Source: Methanofollis formosanus
GTDB taxonomy: Archaea > Halobacteriota > Methanomicrobia > Methanomicrobiales > Methanofollaceae
Length of the DNA stretch: 64,000 nt
NCBI RefSeq assembly: GCF_019633745.1
Contig: NZ_CP037968.1
Span: forward strand, 936,789-1,000,788
Reading direction: 5' to 3'
Shown here: in pieces, positions 1 through 7,392 of the stretch
Numbering within the stretch: the first letter of the stretch is position 1
Layout of the letters: the number at the start of each line of letters is the position of its first letter
Notes under the pieces: model-generated
Seen by the model: the letters and a program-made list of their open reading frames with translations, nothing else
What the model was told of the DNA's origin: nothing
Database searches by the model: none
Position numbers and translations under genes: made by a program

Positions 1-121
1 CCGCCGTCCCCCAGACCCCGTAGGCCGCGAAGGTCGCCAGGTCGGCCTGGATCCCGGCCCCGCCGCCCGAGTCGGAGCCCGCGATCGTCATGGCGCACGG
101 AGAAGAGGAATACCGGATCAT
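1..121 (-). CDS. thiD: Hydroxymethylpyrimidine/phosphomethylpyrimidine kinase, N-terminal part (runs off the window)
   Basis: Reads leftward off the window edge, so only about 40 N-terminal residues are present. They contain [16 protein letters not shown], the substrate and nucleotide-binding start of ThiD (ribokinase fold), followed by a hydrophobic strand. ThiD phosphorylates HMP and HMP-P to HMP-PP for thiamine synthesis in the cytosol. The start at 121 gives [17 protein letters not shown], matching the usual ten or so residues before the IAGSD motif. An internal ATG at 91 is possible but would start right at the motif. In archaea ThiD is often fused to ThiN, which cannot be judged here. 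Confidence 0.85.
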   Translation of the reverse strand, partial: MIRYSSSPCAMTIAGSDSGGGAGIQADLATFAAYGVWGTA

Positions 122-405
122 GATCTGAAGATGGGCACTTCGAGCAGAAGTAGGTGGCGCACTGCCATGGCGGAGACGCCGTGCCGGGTCAAGAACAATA
201 AGGATGGTCACATCTCCAGATGCATCGGCTCCAGAGAAATGCCCTGGAGAACGATCTCCGCGTGGCAACCTCCCCTTCAGGTGCACCGATGGTGCCAGTG
301 CCTTCCCGGCCCAATCCTCATCCAGAAAAAGAGAGATGCGATCCGGGCGCTCAAACCGCCTGCAAACGACCAGGACACGACAAATTAGATCACCGACACA
401 ATGAA

Positions 406-576
406 ATGATGAACACGATGGAAAAAGTAGGGAACGTGCTCCTCCAGGCGATCGTCATATTTCTTCTCATCTGTGGGCTCGGTTATGTCGTCGATGGGAA
501 CGTGAACTTGGTTCTTGCCATAGGAGTTCCGCTCGGCTTCTCAATCGCAGGCCTCCTCATCAAAAAACGGCATTGA
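406..576 (+). CDS. Small two-helix membrane protein, unknown function
   Basis: A 56-residue ORF starting [14 protein letters not shown]. It has two hydrophobic segments, roughly residues 8-25 and 33-50, separated by a short polar turn (VDGN), and ends in the basic tail KKRH. This is a typical small integral membrane protein. The open frame extends upstream to 220, but that part is not protein-like, so an ATG at 406, 409 or 418 is preferred. There is no strong ribosome-binding site and I recognise no family. It lies alone between thiD and the HicAB-like pair. Confidence 0.45.
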   Translation: MMNTMEKVGNVLLQAIVIFLLICGLGYVVDGNVNLVLAIGVPLGFSIAGLLIKKRH

Positions 577-797
577 AAAGGAGGAGGGCAGGCCCCGGCG
601 CGTATGGAAGGGAAGTCGTGAGAATCAGGCATGCCGCCCACCAGAAAAATTCTCACCTGCCGTCTCATGCCATACCCTCATGACGACGATAGTCTGCGGG
701 AGAGAGAGCAAGGATCTCCCCACCCAGAAGCGCTGCTCAAAACAACGTCCATCCGGCAGGCTTGAGAAAACAATTTGTCCCTCCTTCTCCTCCACCC
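577..797. other. Intergenic, no gene seen
   Basis: I see no convincing coding frame, RNA gene or repeat copy here. The short frames crossing it have no protein-like composition. Confidence 0.4.
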
Positions 798-1058
798 TCA
801 GGAAGAGACCGCAATCGCCTCACGGACGAGCAGGAGAAACCGCTCCTTCGGGAGGTCGGCCTGCTGGAGCACCGAGAGAAGCGTCCCCACCGGGAGGTCG
901 CCGCGGCGCGGCACGACCACCAGGAGGCGACGGCCGCTCTCGTCGACGCGGGTGAGGGCGACCTGGCTCCCCCTGCTCCGTTTCGGTGCGAAGTCGAACC
1001 CGGCCCTCTTCAGCGCCCTGATGACCCGGTCGGAAGAGACCATCGAGAGGCGCGTCAC
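798..1058 (-). CDS. HicA-family toxin-like protein with substituted catalytic histidine
   Basis: 86 residues with the HicA layout: an N-terminal helix ending RALKRAGF, then the strand and turn where HicA toxins carry Gly-Ser-His, then LLVVVPRRGDLPVGTLLSVLQQADL, the usual 'VP.H.....GTL..ILRQA' stretch. HicA is a double-stranded-RNA-binding-like fold mRNase held inactive by HicB. Here the motif reads RGSQVALTR, so the histidine needed for RNA cleavage in studied HicA proteins is glutamine, and the second conserved His (VP.H) is Arg. Activity is therefore doubtful. The GTG start overlaps the hicB stop by 4 bases (GTGA), pointing to coupled translation. An ATG at 1043 is an alternative. Confidence 0.75.
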   Translation of the reverse strand: MTRLSMVSSDRVIRALKRAGFDFAPKRSRGSQVALTRVDESGRRLLVVVPRRGDLPVGTLLSVLQQADLPKERFLLLVREAIAVSS

Positions 1059-1291
1059 TCCGCCACCTCGAAGGTCGTCGTGAACTTGCGCGGCGAGCGG
1101 AGTGCCGGGGCCATGTCGCCGTTCATGCCGAGCGCCTTGGCGTTCTCCAGATAGAGTTCAGCCGCCTCCCTGAGATGGGCGAGGGCACGGTCGGGCGTCT
1201 CGCCGCAACTCGCGACGCCGATCTCAGGACACTTCGAGACATAGACCCCGCCCTCCTCCCAGAGGGCCGCGGTCAGGGTGTACCTCCTCAT
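1055..1291 (-). CDS. HicB-family antitoxin-like protein
   Basis: 78 residues. The HicB-like RNase H fold domain is visible from RYTLTAALWEEGGVYVSKCPEIGV through ETPDRALAHLREAAELYLE, close to the family pattern 'YVA.CPELPG..S.GET.EEAL.NL.EALELYLE'. No separate DNA-binding domain is visible after residue 60, so it may neutralise its partner without acting as a strong repressor. It is the first gene of the pair and overlaps hicA by 4 bases. The hicB-first order is known for part of the family. The role is inferred from the family, and the toxin partner has lost key histidines. Confidence 0.75.
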   Translation of the reverse strand: MRRYTLTAALWEEGGVYVSKCPEIGVASCGETPDRALAHLREAAELYLENAKALGMNGDMAPALRSPRKFTTTFEVAE

Positions 1292-1419
1292 TCCTCATCT
1301 CCCCCCACATACCGGACAGGCCGGCACCCTCCCAGTGGGACGCCCCCGATATCAACCCTTGCCCCTCCCGCACGGCCACCCATCACTGCCTTTAACATGG
1401 CTCCGGTCGACCTCTTTTC

Positions 1420-2748
1420 ATGGACATCGAGGGATTCGCCCGCCGCGAACGTGCGGCAGGCAGGAGCAGGGAGGACGTGGTCGAAGCCCTCACCGACAGG
1501 ATCCTTGAGATCAAGAGCGGCGTCTCCAGGGCATATGCCCGGCAGTTCGCCGCGGCCGTCGTCGAGGAGGTGGAGAACACCTCAGGGCTGACCGGCGACC
1601 TCTTCGAATACGAACATGCAAACGTCACGATGGGCGAGTTCGGCGTCGGGTCCAGGGGCCGGGGCGACTTCTTCGCCCACCGCCAGTTCCCCAGGATCAT
1701 CGGGAAGGCCGCGGCCGCCGTCGGCGTCGACGAGATGGACGACGCCGGGGCCGTCAGGGCCGGCGGAGAATACATCATCACCACCGTCGACGGGATGCAC
1801 TCGCGCCTCTCCGACTTCCCCTTCCTCGCCGGGTTCCATGTGACCCGGGCGACGCTCCGCGACGCCTACGTGATGGGTGCGCACCCCATCGCTCTCCTCT
1901 CCGACATCCACGTCGCCGACGACGGCGACGTCGCCAAGATCTTCGACTACACCGCCGGGATCGCCGCCGTCGCCGAGGCGATGAATGTCCCGCTGGTGAC
2001 CGGGTCGACCCTTCGCATCGGCGGGGACATGGTCATCGGCGACCGGATGACCGGGTGCGTCGGGGCCGTCGGGGTCGCCGACCACCTCACCGCCCGCAAA
2101 GAGACCAGGCCCGGCGACGTGCTGCTCATGACCGCCGGCGCGGGCGGCGGGACCATCGCCACCACCGCCCTGTACTTCGGCCGCTCCGAGGTCGTCGAGG
2201 AGACGATCAACCTCCACTTCCTCAAGGCCTGCGAGGCGCTCCTCAGGAGCCCGGTCCTCGAGCAGATCCACACCATGACCGACGTCACCAACGGCGGACT
2301 CCGCGGCGACGTCTACGAGATGGCCGAGACCGCCGACTGCAAGATCGTCGTCGACGACGGCAACCTCAGGAAACTCGTGCAGCCGCAGGTGCTGGAGATG
2401 CTCGACGACCTGGAGATCGACTATCTCGGCGTCTCCCTCGACGCCCTCCTCATCGTCGTCCCCCCCGAATATGCCGATGAGGTCATGGCCGTCGTCAGGT
2501 CTGCCGGCGTCCCGATCGCGGAGATCGGGTACGTCGAGGAAGGCCCGGCGGCGTCGGTCCTCATCTCCGAGGGCGAGGAGCGGGACTTCCAGCCGCGGTT
2601 CAGGGAATCGGCCTACACCCCGGTGAAGAAGGTCGTGGACACCGAACCGCGCGACTTCGAGGAGATGAAGGAGCAGGTCCGCCGCGCCGCCGACGCCGCG
2701 GTGGCGAAAAAAGAGCGGATCCTCAGAAGGCTCCAGAATACCGGGTGA
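1420..2748 (+). CDS. AIR synthase-related protein (PurM/HypE/SelD superfamily)
   Basis: 442 residues. The PurM-like N-terminal domain (about 60-225) holds the ATP-binding-type stretches GEFGVGSRGRGDFF and TTVDGMHSRL. The C-terminal domain (about 230-390) has the Gly-rich loop TAGAGGGTIATTALYF and MTDVTNGGLRGDVYEMAE. This matches the archaeal AIR-synthase-related proteins long annotated as HypE-like. It differs from true HypE in lacking the C-terminal PRIC cysteine, and from PurM in having a roughly 60-residue helical N-terminal extension and a charged C-terminal helix. An ATP-dependent dehydration or phosphorylation is likely from the superfamily, but the substrate is unknown. It stands alone, with the next plus-strand gene about 14 kb away. 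Confidence 0.8.
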   Translation: MDIEGFARRERAAGRSREDVVEALTDRILEIKSGVSRAYARQFAAAVVEEVENTSGLTGDLFEYEHANVTMGEFGVGSRGRGDFFAHRQFPRIIGKAAAAVGVDEMDDAGAVRAGGEYIITTVDGMHSRLSDFPFLAGFHVTRATLRDAYVMGAHPIALLSDIHVADDGDVAKIFDYTAGIAAVAEAMNVPLVTGSTLRIGGDMVIGDRMTGCVGAVGVADHLTARKETRPGDVLLMTAGAGGGTIATTALYFGRSEVVEETINLHFLKACEALLRSPVLEQIHTMTDVTNGGLRGDVYEMAETADCKIVVDDGNLRKLVQPQVLEMLDDLEIDYLGVSLDALLIVVPPEYADEVMAVVRSAGVPIAEIGYVEEGPAASVLISEGEERDFQPRFRESAYTPVKKVVDTEPRDFEEMKEQVRRAADAAVAKKERILRRLQNTG

Positions 2749-2769
2749 AGCGGGGAGAGATCTGCCCGG

Positions 2770-3000
2770 ATCAGCCCCGGTTTCGGGACCGGCCACCCCG
2801 ATTCCCGGCCGGATCGGGGAGATCGAGCGATCTCCCCGGAATAATCCTGTTTTCCAGAATACGCCCCGAAAACCGCGGCCATAAACGCCCCCTGATGAGC
2901 CATATGACCGGAAGTGATATTGCCAGTCAGATGACCACAGTGCGGCGGCCAGGGGGCGTCGTGAATGCCCGGATATCGGCGCGATTTTGAAGGGATCATG
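2770..3000 (+). repeat. Long degenerate intergenic element, copy 1
   Basis: Carries ATAAACGCCCCCTGA, then ATATGACCGGAAGTGATA, then an inverted GGGGGCG core and GGCGCGATTTTGAAGGGA. The same landmarks recur in the same order in copy 2 at 3105-3370. A diverged partial copy appears at the right edge of the window (63815-64000). Confidence 0.6.
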
Positions 3001-3104
3001 GGAGCTTTTGAGCCATAATACGGCCATTTATACGCCCAATCCCTGTAAAGAGGCCATTCGCTCGAAGATCTTTTTCGACCCTTTCTCTTCATGCCCCCGG
3101 TCCG

Positions 3105-3370
3105 GGCCGGGGCCATCCTGATCCCGGGGAGAATACGCCCATATCGGCCCCCGATTCGGGATCTGCCAGACCGATCGCGGCCCGTACCGGGCAAATCGAG
3201 CAATCTCGTCAGAATAGGCTCAATTTCCCGATCATGCCATGGAAACCACCCCCATAAACGCCCCCTGACGGGCGTTATGATTGGAAGTAATGCTGAGGTC
3301 AGGAGAGCCGCGGTACGCGGGCCAGGGGCCGTTGTAAACGCCCGGAGATCGGCGCGATTTTGAAGGGAGA
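3105..3370 (+). repeat. Long degenerate intergenic element, copy 2
   Basis: Aligned by eye with 2770-3000: CCATAAACGCCCCCTGACGG near 3251, GATTGGAAGTAATGC near 3280, CGTTGTAAACGCCCGGAGAT near 3329 and CGGCGCGATTTTGAAGGGA ending near 3369. It is a direct repeat of copy 1, spaced about 360 bases, with many substitutions. Confidence 0.6.
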
Positions 3371-3495
3371 CAGGAAGGCTTTTCTGAGATGATAAAATGC
3401 CGTTGAAATCGTTTCGAAGCCCAATGGGCCATCCGAAAGGCTGGCCGCCCGAAGGATCAGACCGGGGACCACGCTCTATCCTTCAGAACCGGTTC

Positions 3496-3556
3496 AGTTG
3501 AATCTGGCATGAAGCGAGAACACGCCCCAAGCATGCCTGATGATAATTTGGCTCTG
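3496..3556 (+). repeat. Short palindrome element, copy 1
   Basis: The hairpin is closed by GGCATG (3506-3511) and CATGCC (3532-3537), with a GAAGCG/CGCCCC interior. The family tail TGATGATAATTT follows. Confidence 0.6.
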
Positions 3557-3608
3557 GAGAATTCGGCATGAACCCCGGGTTCAAGCATACGGGATGAAAA
3601 TTCTCGTT
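3557..3608 (+). repeat. Short palindrome element, copy 2
   Basis: Perfect arms TGAACCC (3569-3575) and GGGTTCA (3577-3583), followed by the family tail AGCATACGGGATGAAAAT. It lies directly after copy 1 in the same orientation, with a shared GGCTCTGGAGAAT linker. Confidence 0.75.
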
Positions 3609-3780
3609 GGTCTCGAGGGCGTGTGGATCCATGCTCCTTCGTCGGAGCAGAACCCGCCCTCGGGCCACCACCTCCTTGCCGCCCCCCGGCGCGAGACAGC
3701 GGGAAAGATCCTGCGATGAGGACGGCGATGGATTGAGGTCTCCACCAATTCTCCGGTCTTGAAAAGAGAGAGCAAGCGAC

Positions 3781-3842
3781 GAGAAATTATCATCCCGCAT
3801 GTTTGAGGCGTGCTTCCGCTTCATGAGCAATTCTACAAAGCC
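3781..3842 (-). repeat. Short palindrome element, copy 3 (inverted)
   Basis: Arms TGAGGCG (3804-3810) and CGCTTCA (3817-3823), with ATTCTACAAAGCC on the right (the inverse of GGCTCTGTAGAAT in other copies). Its arm sequence differs from copy 2 yet still pairs, with one wobble. Confidence 0.65.
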
Positions 3843-3904
3843 AAAAATATCTCATCGGTTGCTCTCTCTCATCAAGGCAAGAGAATCGGTGGAGCCCATG
3901 TTCC

Positions 3905-4062
3905 AGTGCCGCCCCCGCCTATCTCCATCGTGGAGGATTCCGGGGGGTCGGCGGGAAAGAGTCTACGATGAGGGCGGCACGCTGCAAAGATCATCACGCC
4001 TTCCACACCACCCCGCCGGGGGGGGCCAGCCCCCCGCAGAGATAGGTATCCCGAGCATTTCC
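3905..4062. repeat. GC-rich hairpin module
   Basis: Starts GCCGCCCCCGCCTATCT and continues through TCCGGGGGGTCGGCGGGAAA to GATGAGGGCGGCACG, then a second G-run against C-run pair ending in GGGGCCAGCCCCCCGCAGAG. The outer GCCGCCC and GGGCGGC are complementary. The same module appears at least ten times in the window. Confidence 0.6.
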
Positions 4063-4072
4063 ACGAAGCCGA

Positions 4073-4801
4073 TTATTCCTCTTTTTTCCCGCTCGCACAG
4101 AGGTTGAAGGCGAGGTACGGCACCCGGCGTTCCACAAAGGGCTCGAACCGCCGGGTGAATTCGAAGATCGGTTTCGCCAGGTTCACATGCGCGAAGGAAC
4201 AGCGGCGGGTCTCGACCCCGGTGAACCCGGCCGCCGTGAAGAGCGCACAGATCTCCTCGTCCGAATAATAATGCTCGTCGAAGTCGCCGACCCCCACCCG
4301 GCCCCAGTGCACTTTCTCCCCGATCTTGTAGACCGCCGGGAGGGCCGCGGTGAAGAGGTTGTGGCCGAGCGTGCAGATCGCGACCCGGCCGCCCGGACGC
4401 AGCACCCGGTAGACCTCGTCGAGCATCGCCGCCGGGTCCTGGACATAACTGAACGCCAGGATACTCGAGACCGCGTCGAAGGAATTGTCCCTGAAGGGGA
4501 GGTAGTCGGCCGTGCCGGTAATCAGGTGGTCGAGCCGGTTCCTGGACCGCCCCTCCCGCAGCATCGCCGGGGAGAGATCGAGCCCGACCGCCCGGCCGCC
4601 GCCGTGGGAGAGATAATAATTCATGAACAGCCCGGTCCCGCATCCGATATCAAGGAGGTCGCCGCCCTTCGGGAGACAGCACATCACCTGCTCCCTGATA
4701 TGCCCGTGATACCGCTCGCCGACATCGCCCCCATACCGCGAGTCATAGACCTCCGCGACGTGGTCGTAGTGCTCCTGCACCTTCTCCAGGTTCTCTTTCA
4801 A
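4073..4801 (-). CDS. Class I SAM-dependent methyltransferase
   Basis: 242 residues with a complete Rossmann methyltransferase core: motif I LLDIGCGTGLF at about 49-59, the acidic ribose-binding strand end AVGLDLSPAML near 72-82, GTADYLPFRDNSFDAV near 95-110, and the post-motif LRPGGRVAICTLG. A C-terminal extension of about 80 residues may recognise the substrate, which I cannot name. The set of motifs resembles UbiE/Methyltransf_11 small-molecule enzymes. It is last in the minus-strand run and overlaps the RFC-like gene by 4 bases (ATGA), so it is probably co-translated with it. Confidence 0.85.
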   Translation of the reverse strand: MKENLEKVQEHYDHVAEVYDSRYGGDVGERYHGHIREQVMCCLPKGGDLLDIGCGTGLFMNYYLSHGGGRAVGLDLSPAMLREGRSRNRLDHLITGTADYLPFRDNSFDAVSSILAFSYVQDPAAMLDEVYRVLRPGGRVAICTLGHNLFTAALPAVYKIGEKVHWGRVGVGDFDEHYYSDEEICALFTAAGFTGVETRRCSFAHVNLAKPIFEFTRRFEPFVERRVPYLAFNLCASGKKEE

Positions 4802-5796
4802 AAAAACACCTCCCTGCTGATCCTGGCCAGCAGGGCATTGATCTGGACGTATTCGTTCCCACCCCTCAGGATCCCGAGTTCTGCATCGGCCAGGGCGACC
4901 GCGGTCCGCGGGTCGGCATAGGCCCGGTCGGCCGCCCGCGCCAGTTCCCTGATCACCTCGTGGCCGGTCAGCCCGTAATCGATGAGCATCGACTCGGCCC
5001 GCTGCCGTGCGCCCTGAATATCCTTCTTTGCCAGGGCCTCGAAGATCGAGGTGGCCATTGTTTCGGTCTCCGACGTTGCCGTCGCCGCAAGGTCGACCTC
5101 TCCCCCGGACCCGGCATAGAGTTGAAGGAGGAGGATCGCCCGGCGGAGGTCGCCGCCTGCCGCCGGGACGATGAGGTCGAGGTCGGCCGGCCCGACCTGG
5201 TCGGCGCCGACGCCCTCGGCCGCCATCACCTCCTCGAGCCTCCGTCTCACCACCCGGTCAGGGAGGGGGACGAAGGTGAGCGGGAGACAGCGCGAGGCGA
5301 TCGCCGGGATGATCGCACTCTGGTTGGAAGTGAGGAAGACGAACCGGCACGTCCGCGAGTAGCGCTCCATCGTCCGGCGGAGCGCCTGCTGCGCATCGCG
5401 GGTGAGGGCGCCGGCGCCCTCGAAGACCAGGAGCCTGAACTCGGCGTCCAGCGGACGGATCGAGGCGTACCACCGCACCACGTTCTTGAAGTTCGAGATG
5501 ACACTCTCGTCTTTCCGGTAGATATGCGCAAACCGTTCCTCGGCCTCGAAATACTTCTTCCCCCCCTCGAAGAGGTCGGCCGTCGGGAGGACGGTGGTAT
5601 TCTCCTGCCAGTGCGTGCCGTACAGCGCCCGCGCCAGCGCCTCGACGGCCACGCTCTTGCCGGTGCCCGGGGCGCCGACGACCAGGAGGTGCGGGACGTT
5701 CTTGCTCGCGGCAAAGGAGGAGAGGACCCGCACCACCTCGTCCTGCCCCAGGATCTCCGAAAACTCGGTCGGCCGGTACTTCTCACTCCAGAGCAT
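4798..5796 (-). CDS. Replication factor C small subunit paralog with degenerate Walker B
   Basis: 332 residues from ATG 5796 (MLWSEKYRPTEF, the standard RFC start); the longer frame to 5889 is out-of-frame overlap with the gene before. The AAA+ clamp-loader core is clear: RFC box, Walker A GAPGTGKS at 41-48, DAQQALRRTMERYSR, sensor 1 LTSNQS and the SRC arginine motif IASRC. The Walker B box, normally DEAD, reads LLVFEGAGAL, so both acidic residues that activate water are altered and ATP hydrolysis is probably weak or absent. Some methanogens and halophiles carry two RFC small subunits, and this looks like the divergent second one. Its placement beside CoA genes is unusual. Confidence 0.85.
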   Translation of the reverse strand: MLWSEKYRPTEFSEILGQDEVVRVLSSFAASKNVPHLLVVGAPGTGKSVAVEALARALYGTHWQENTTVLPTADLFEGGKKYFEAEERFAHIYRKDESVISNFKNVVRWYASIRPLDAEFRLLVFEGAGALTRDAQQALRRTMERYSRTCRFVFLTSNQSAIIPAIASRCLPLTFVPLPDRVVRRRLEEVMAAEGVGADQVGPADLDLIVPAAGGDLRRAILLLQLYAGSGGEVDLAATATSETETMATSIFEALAKKDIQGARQRAESMLIDYGLTGHEVIRELARAADRAYADPRTAVALADAELGILRGGNEYVQINALLARISREVFF

Positions 5797-6529
5797 CGGC
5801 CACCTCCTCCAGGCGCCGGGCCATCGTCCTGAGCGCCTCCTCCAGGAAGACGCGGTTGTCCACGTCGGCCGCCAGCGCCCGCACCTCATCGTCAGAGAGC
5901 GTGCGGCAGGCCGTGGTGATCGCCGGGACCGCCCGCGTCACCTCGTCGATGACCGCCAGCGTCGCGGTTTGGGCCGTCCTGGAGAGCGGGTTGAGGTCGA
6001 TGGTGATGACCTTCTTCCCCATCCGGCGCAGGGCCTCGCACCGGTCGCCGTCCTCCAGCGGGACCAGGACCAGGTCGGCCCCGCCGATCCCCTCGGGGAG
6101 GCAGAGAGCCCGGTCATGGGAGAGCGGGATCAGCCGTTCCGAGGTGCCGGTGAGCACCGCAACACCGTGCTCCTCCAGGAGGGCGGTGATCTTTGCCATC
6201 CGCTCCTCGGTCCGGTGGAAGAGGTTCACCTCCACCGCCGCCCCGCTCGCCTCCTGGAGGGCGGCGAGCTGATGGGCGCAGAGGGCCGCCGTGTTCCCGT
6301 TCACCGAGATGACCGGGCGCTCGGCCGAGAGGAGCATCGCCGCCGCGGCCAGTTCGGCCCGCGCGGCGCTTTCGGTCGTCTGCTCGCCCAGGAGATAGTC
6401 GAAGGCCTCGCCCCGGCCCTGGGCGATCAAGCCCTCGGGGGCGACGAGTTTCGCCCACATCGCCTCTGTCAAACGGTCGCGGACCATCAACGCCGCATAG
6501 CGCGGGTGGTCTTTCGGGATCTCGGTCAT
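5783..6529 (-). CDS. 4-phosphopantoate--beta-alanine ligase (archaeal phosphopantothenate synthetase)
   Basis: 248 residues matching the archaeal PPS family (DUF137). Landmarks are the start EIPKDHPRYAALMVRDRL, the conserved RGEAFDYLLGE near 40-50, PVISVNGNTAAL near 73-84, VNLFHRTEERM, and ITIDLNPLSRTAQTAT toward the C-terminus. The enzyme joins 4-phosphopantoate and beta-alanine using ATP to give 4'-phosphopantothenate, the archaeal replacement for PanC/CoaA order. It sits between pantoate kinase (4-base overlap) and the RFC paralog (14-base overlap), and coaBC, which uses its product, is two genes upstream. Confidence 0.92.
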   Translation of the reverse strand: MTEIPKDHPRYAALMVRDRLTEAMWAKLVAPEGLIAQGRGEAFDYLLGEQTTESAARAELAAAAMLLSAERPVISVNGNTAALCAHQLAALQEASGAAVEVNLFHRTEERMAKITALLEEHGVAVLTGTSERLIPLSHDRALCLPEGIGGADLVLVPLEDGDRCEALRRMGKKVITIDLNPLSRTAQTATLAVIDEVTRAVPAITTACRTLSDDEVRALAADVDNRVFLEEALRTMARRLEEVADALE

Positions 6530-7392
6530 GATTCACGCACCTCCACCAGTCTGAACCCTTCCTCCGCCACGCTGAGCGGGTAGACGTCGCCGAACCCTGC
6601 GAGCACCTCGCCAGCACCCTCGCCCGCGGCAAAGACGCCGAGCCCGAGCATCGTCATGCTCGCCGGCACCCCGGCCTCGTCGCAGGCGTCGAGGGCCGCA
6701 CGCACCTCTGGCCTCACCAGCCCGCTCTTCTCGGCGAACGCACGCGAGAAAGAGAAGAACTCGGCGAAGTCGCGGGGACATTCGGGCGGGAAGGCTGCGG
6801 CCACCCGCGCGAGTTGTTCGGGAGAACCGATCACCTCGGGGGTGGGCAGCGGCCCGAAGGAGAGGGCGTGGACCGTCTCGTCGGTCATCACCCGCGTGAT
6901 CCTGGCACCGGCAGTCCCCGGGCCTTCCCGGCAGACGACGCCGCCGCCCTGGCAGGCCGCCACATCGCCAAGTCCCGTGTTGTGCACCACCTCGGCCCGG
7001 TGGGCGAGGGCCGCGACCCCCTCCCGGCCGAGGCCCAGGTCGAAGAGGGCATCGAGGGCCGTGGCCGAGGCAAGGAGCGCCGCCGCCGAGAGCCCGAAGC
7101 CCGAGCCGATCGGGAGATGGCAGGTCGTCTCCACCCTGGCGGCGACCCCGAGTTCGGTCATCAGGTACTCGACCGGCGGCGCACCCGTCGACTCAGAGAG
7201 CGTTCGGCCGCGGCCGTCGACCTGCCTGATCACCACGCAGGGACGGTCGGCCGCGGACGCCGTGACCCTGACACCCTCGTCGACGACGATCCCGGCGCCG
7301 AGGCTCCCGGTCGTCTCCGGCGTCTCGCCGGCCACCTTCTTGAAATATCCGGAGATGTGCCCCGGACAGAAGGCTACAGCAGTGCGGACCAT
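6526..7392 (-). CDS. Pantoate kinase (GHMP family)
   Basis: 288 residues. The archaeal PoK signature is visible: AVAFCPGHISGYF at the start, the GHMP ATP loop PIGSGFGLSAAAL at about 94-106, and GDVAACQGGGVVCREGPG in the middle. It phosphorylates pantoate with ATP as the first archaeal-specific step toward CoA. It overlaps coaBC by 19 bases and the PPS gene by 4, so three consecutive CoA-pathway steps are made from one message. Archaeal PoK is CoA-feedback-insensitive in studied species (family knowledge, not visible here). Confidence 0.93.
   Translation of the reverse strand: MVRTAVAFCPGHISGYFKKVAGETPETTGSLGAGIVVDEGVRVTASAADRPCVVIRQVDGRGRTLSESTGAPPVEYLMTELGVAARVETTCHLPIGSGFGLSAAALLASATALDALFDLGLGREGVAALAHRAEVVHNTGLGDVAACQGGGVVCREGPGTAGARITRVMTDETVHALSFGPLPTPEVIGSPEQLARVAAAFPPECPRDFAEFFSFSRAFAEKSGLVRPEVRAALDACDEAGVPASMTMLGLGVFAAGEGAGEVLAGFGDVYPLSVAEEGFRLVEVRES

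Larger units (their letters stand above)
2749..4072. other. 1.3-kb non-coding tract filled with repeat modules
   Basis: No protein-like frame on either strand. In order it holds two copies of a long degenerate element (2770-3000 and 3105-3370), a direct pair of short palindrome elements (3496-3556 and 3557-3608), a GC-rich hairpin module (about 3666-3722), an inverted palindrome element (3781-3842) and a second GC-rich module (about 3905-4062). The same modules recur in the other large gaps of the window. Confidence 0.7.

Noticed and set aside
1582-3027. Long minus-strand open frame across the AIR-synthase-related gene
   Set aside because: It is the antisense shadow of a high-GC gene. Its sequence is low in normal residue balance (very rich in Gly, Asp, Val, Pro) and has no family pattern.
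2613-3203. Minus-strand frame covering the end of the AIR-synthase-related gene and the repeat tract
   Set aside because: No family pattern, and it crosses two diverged repeat copies that do not preserve the frame.
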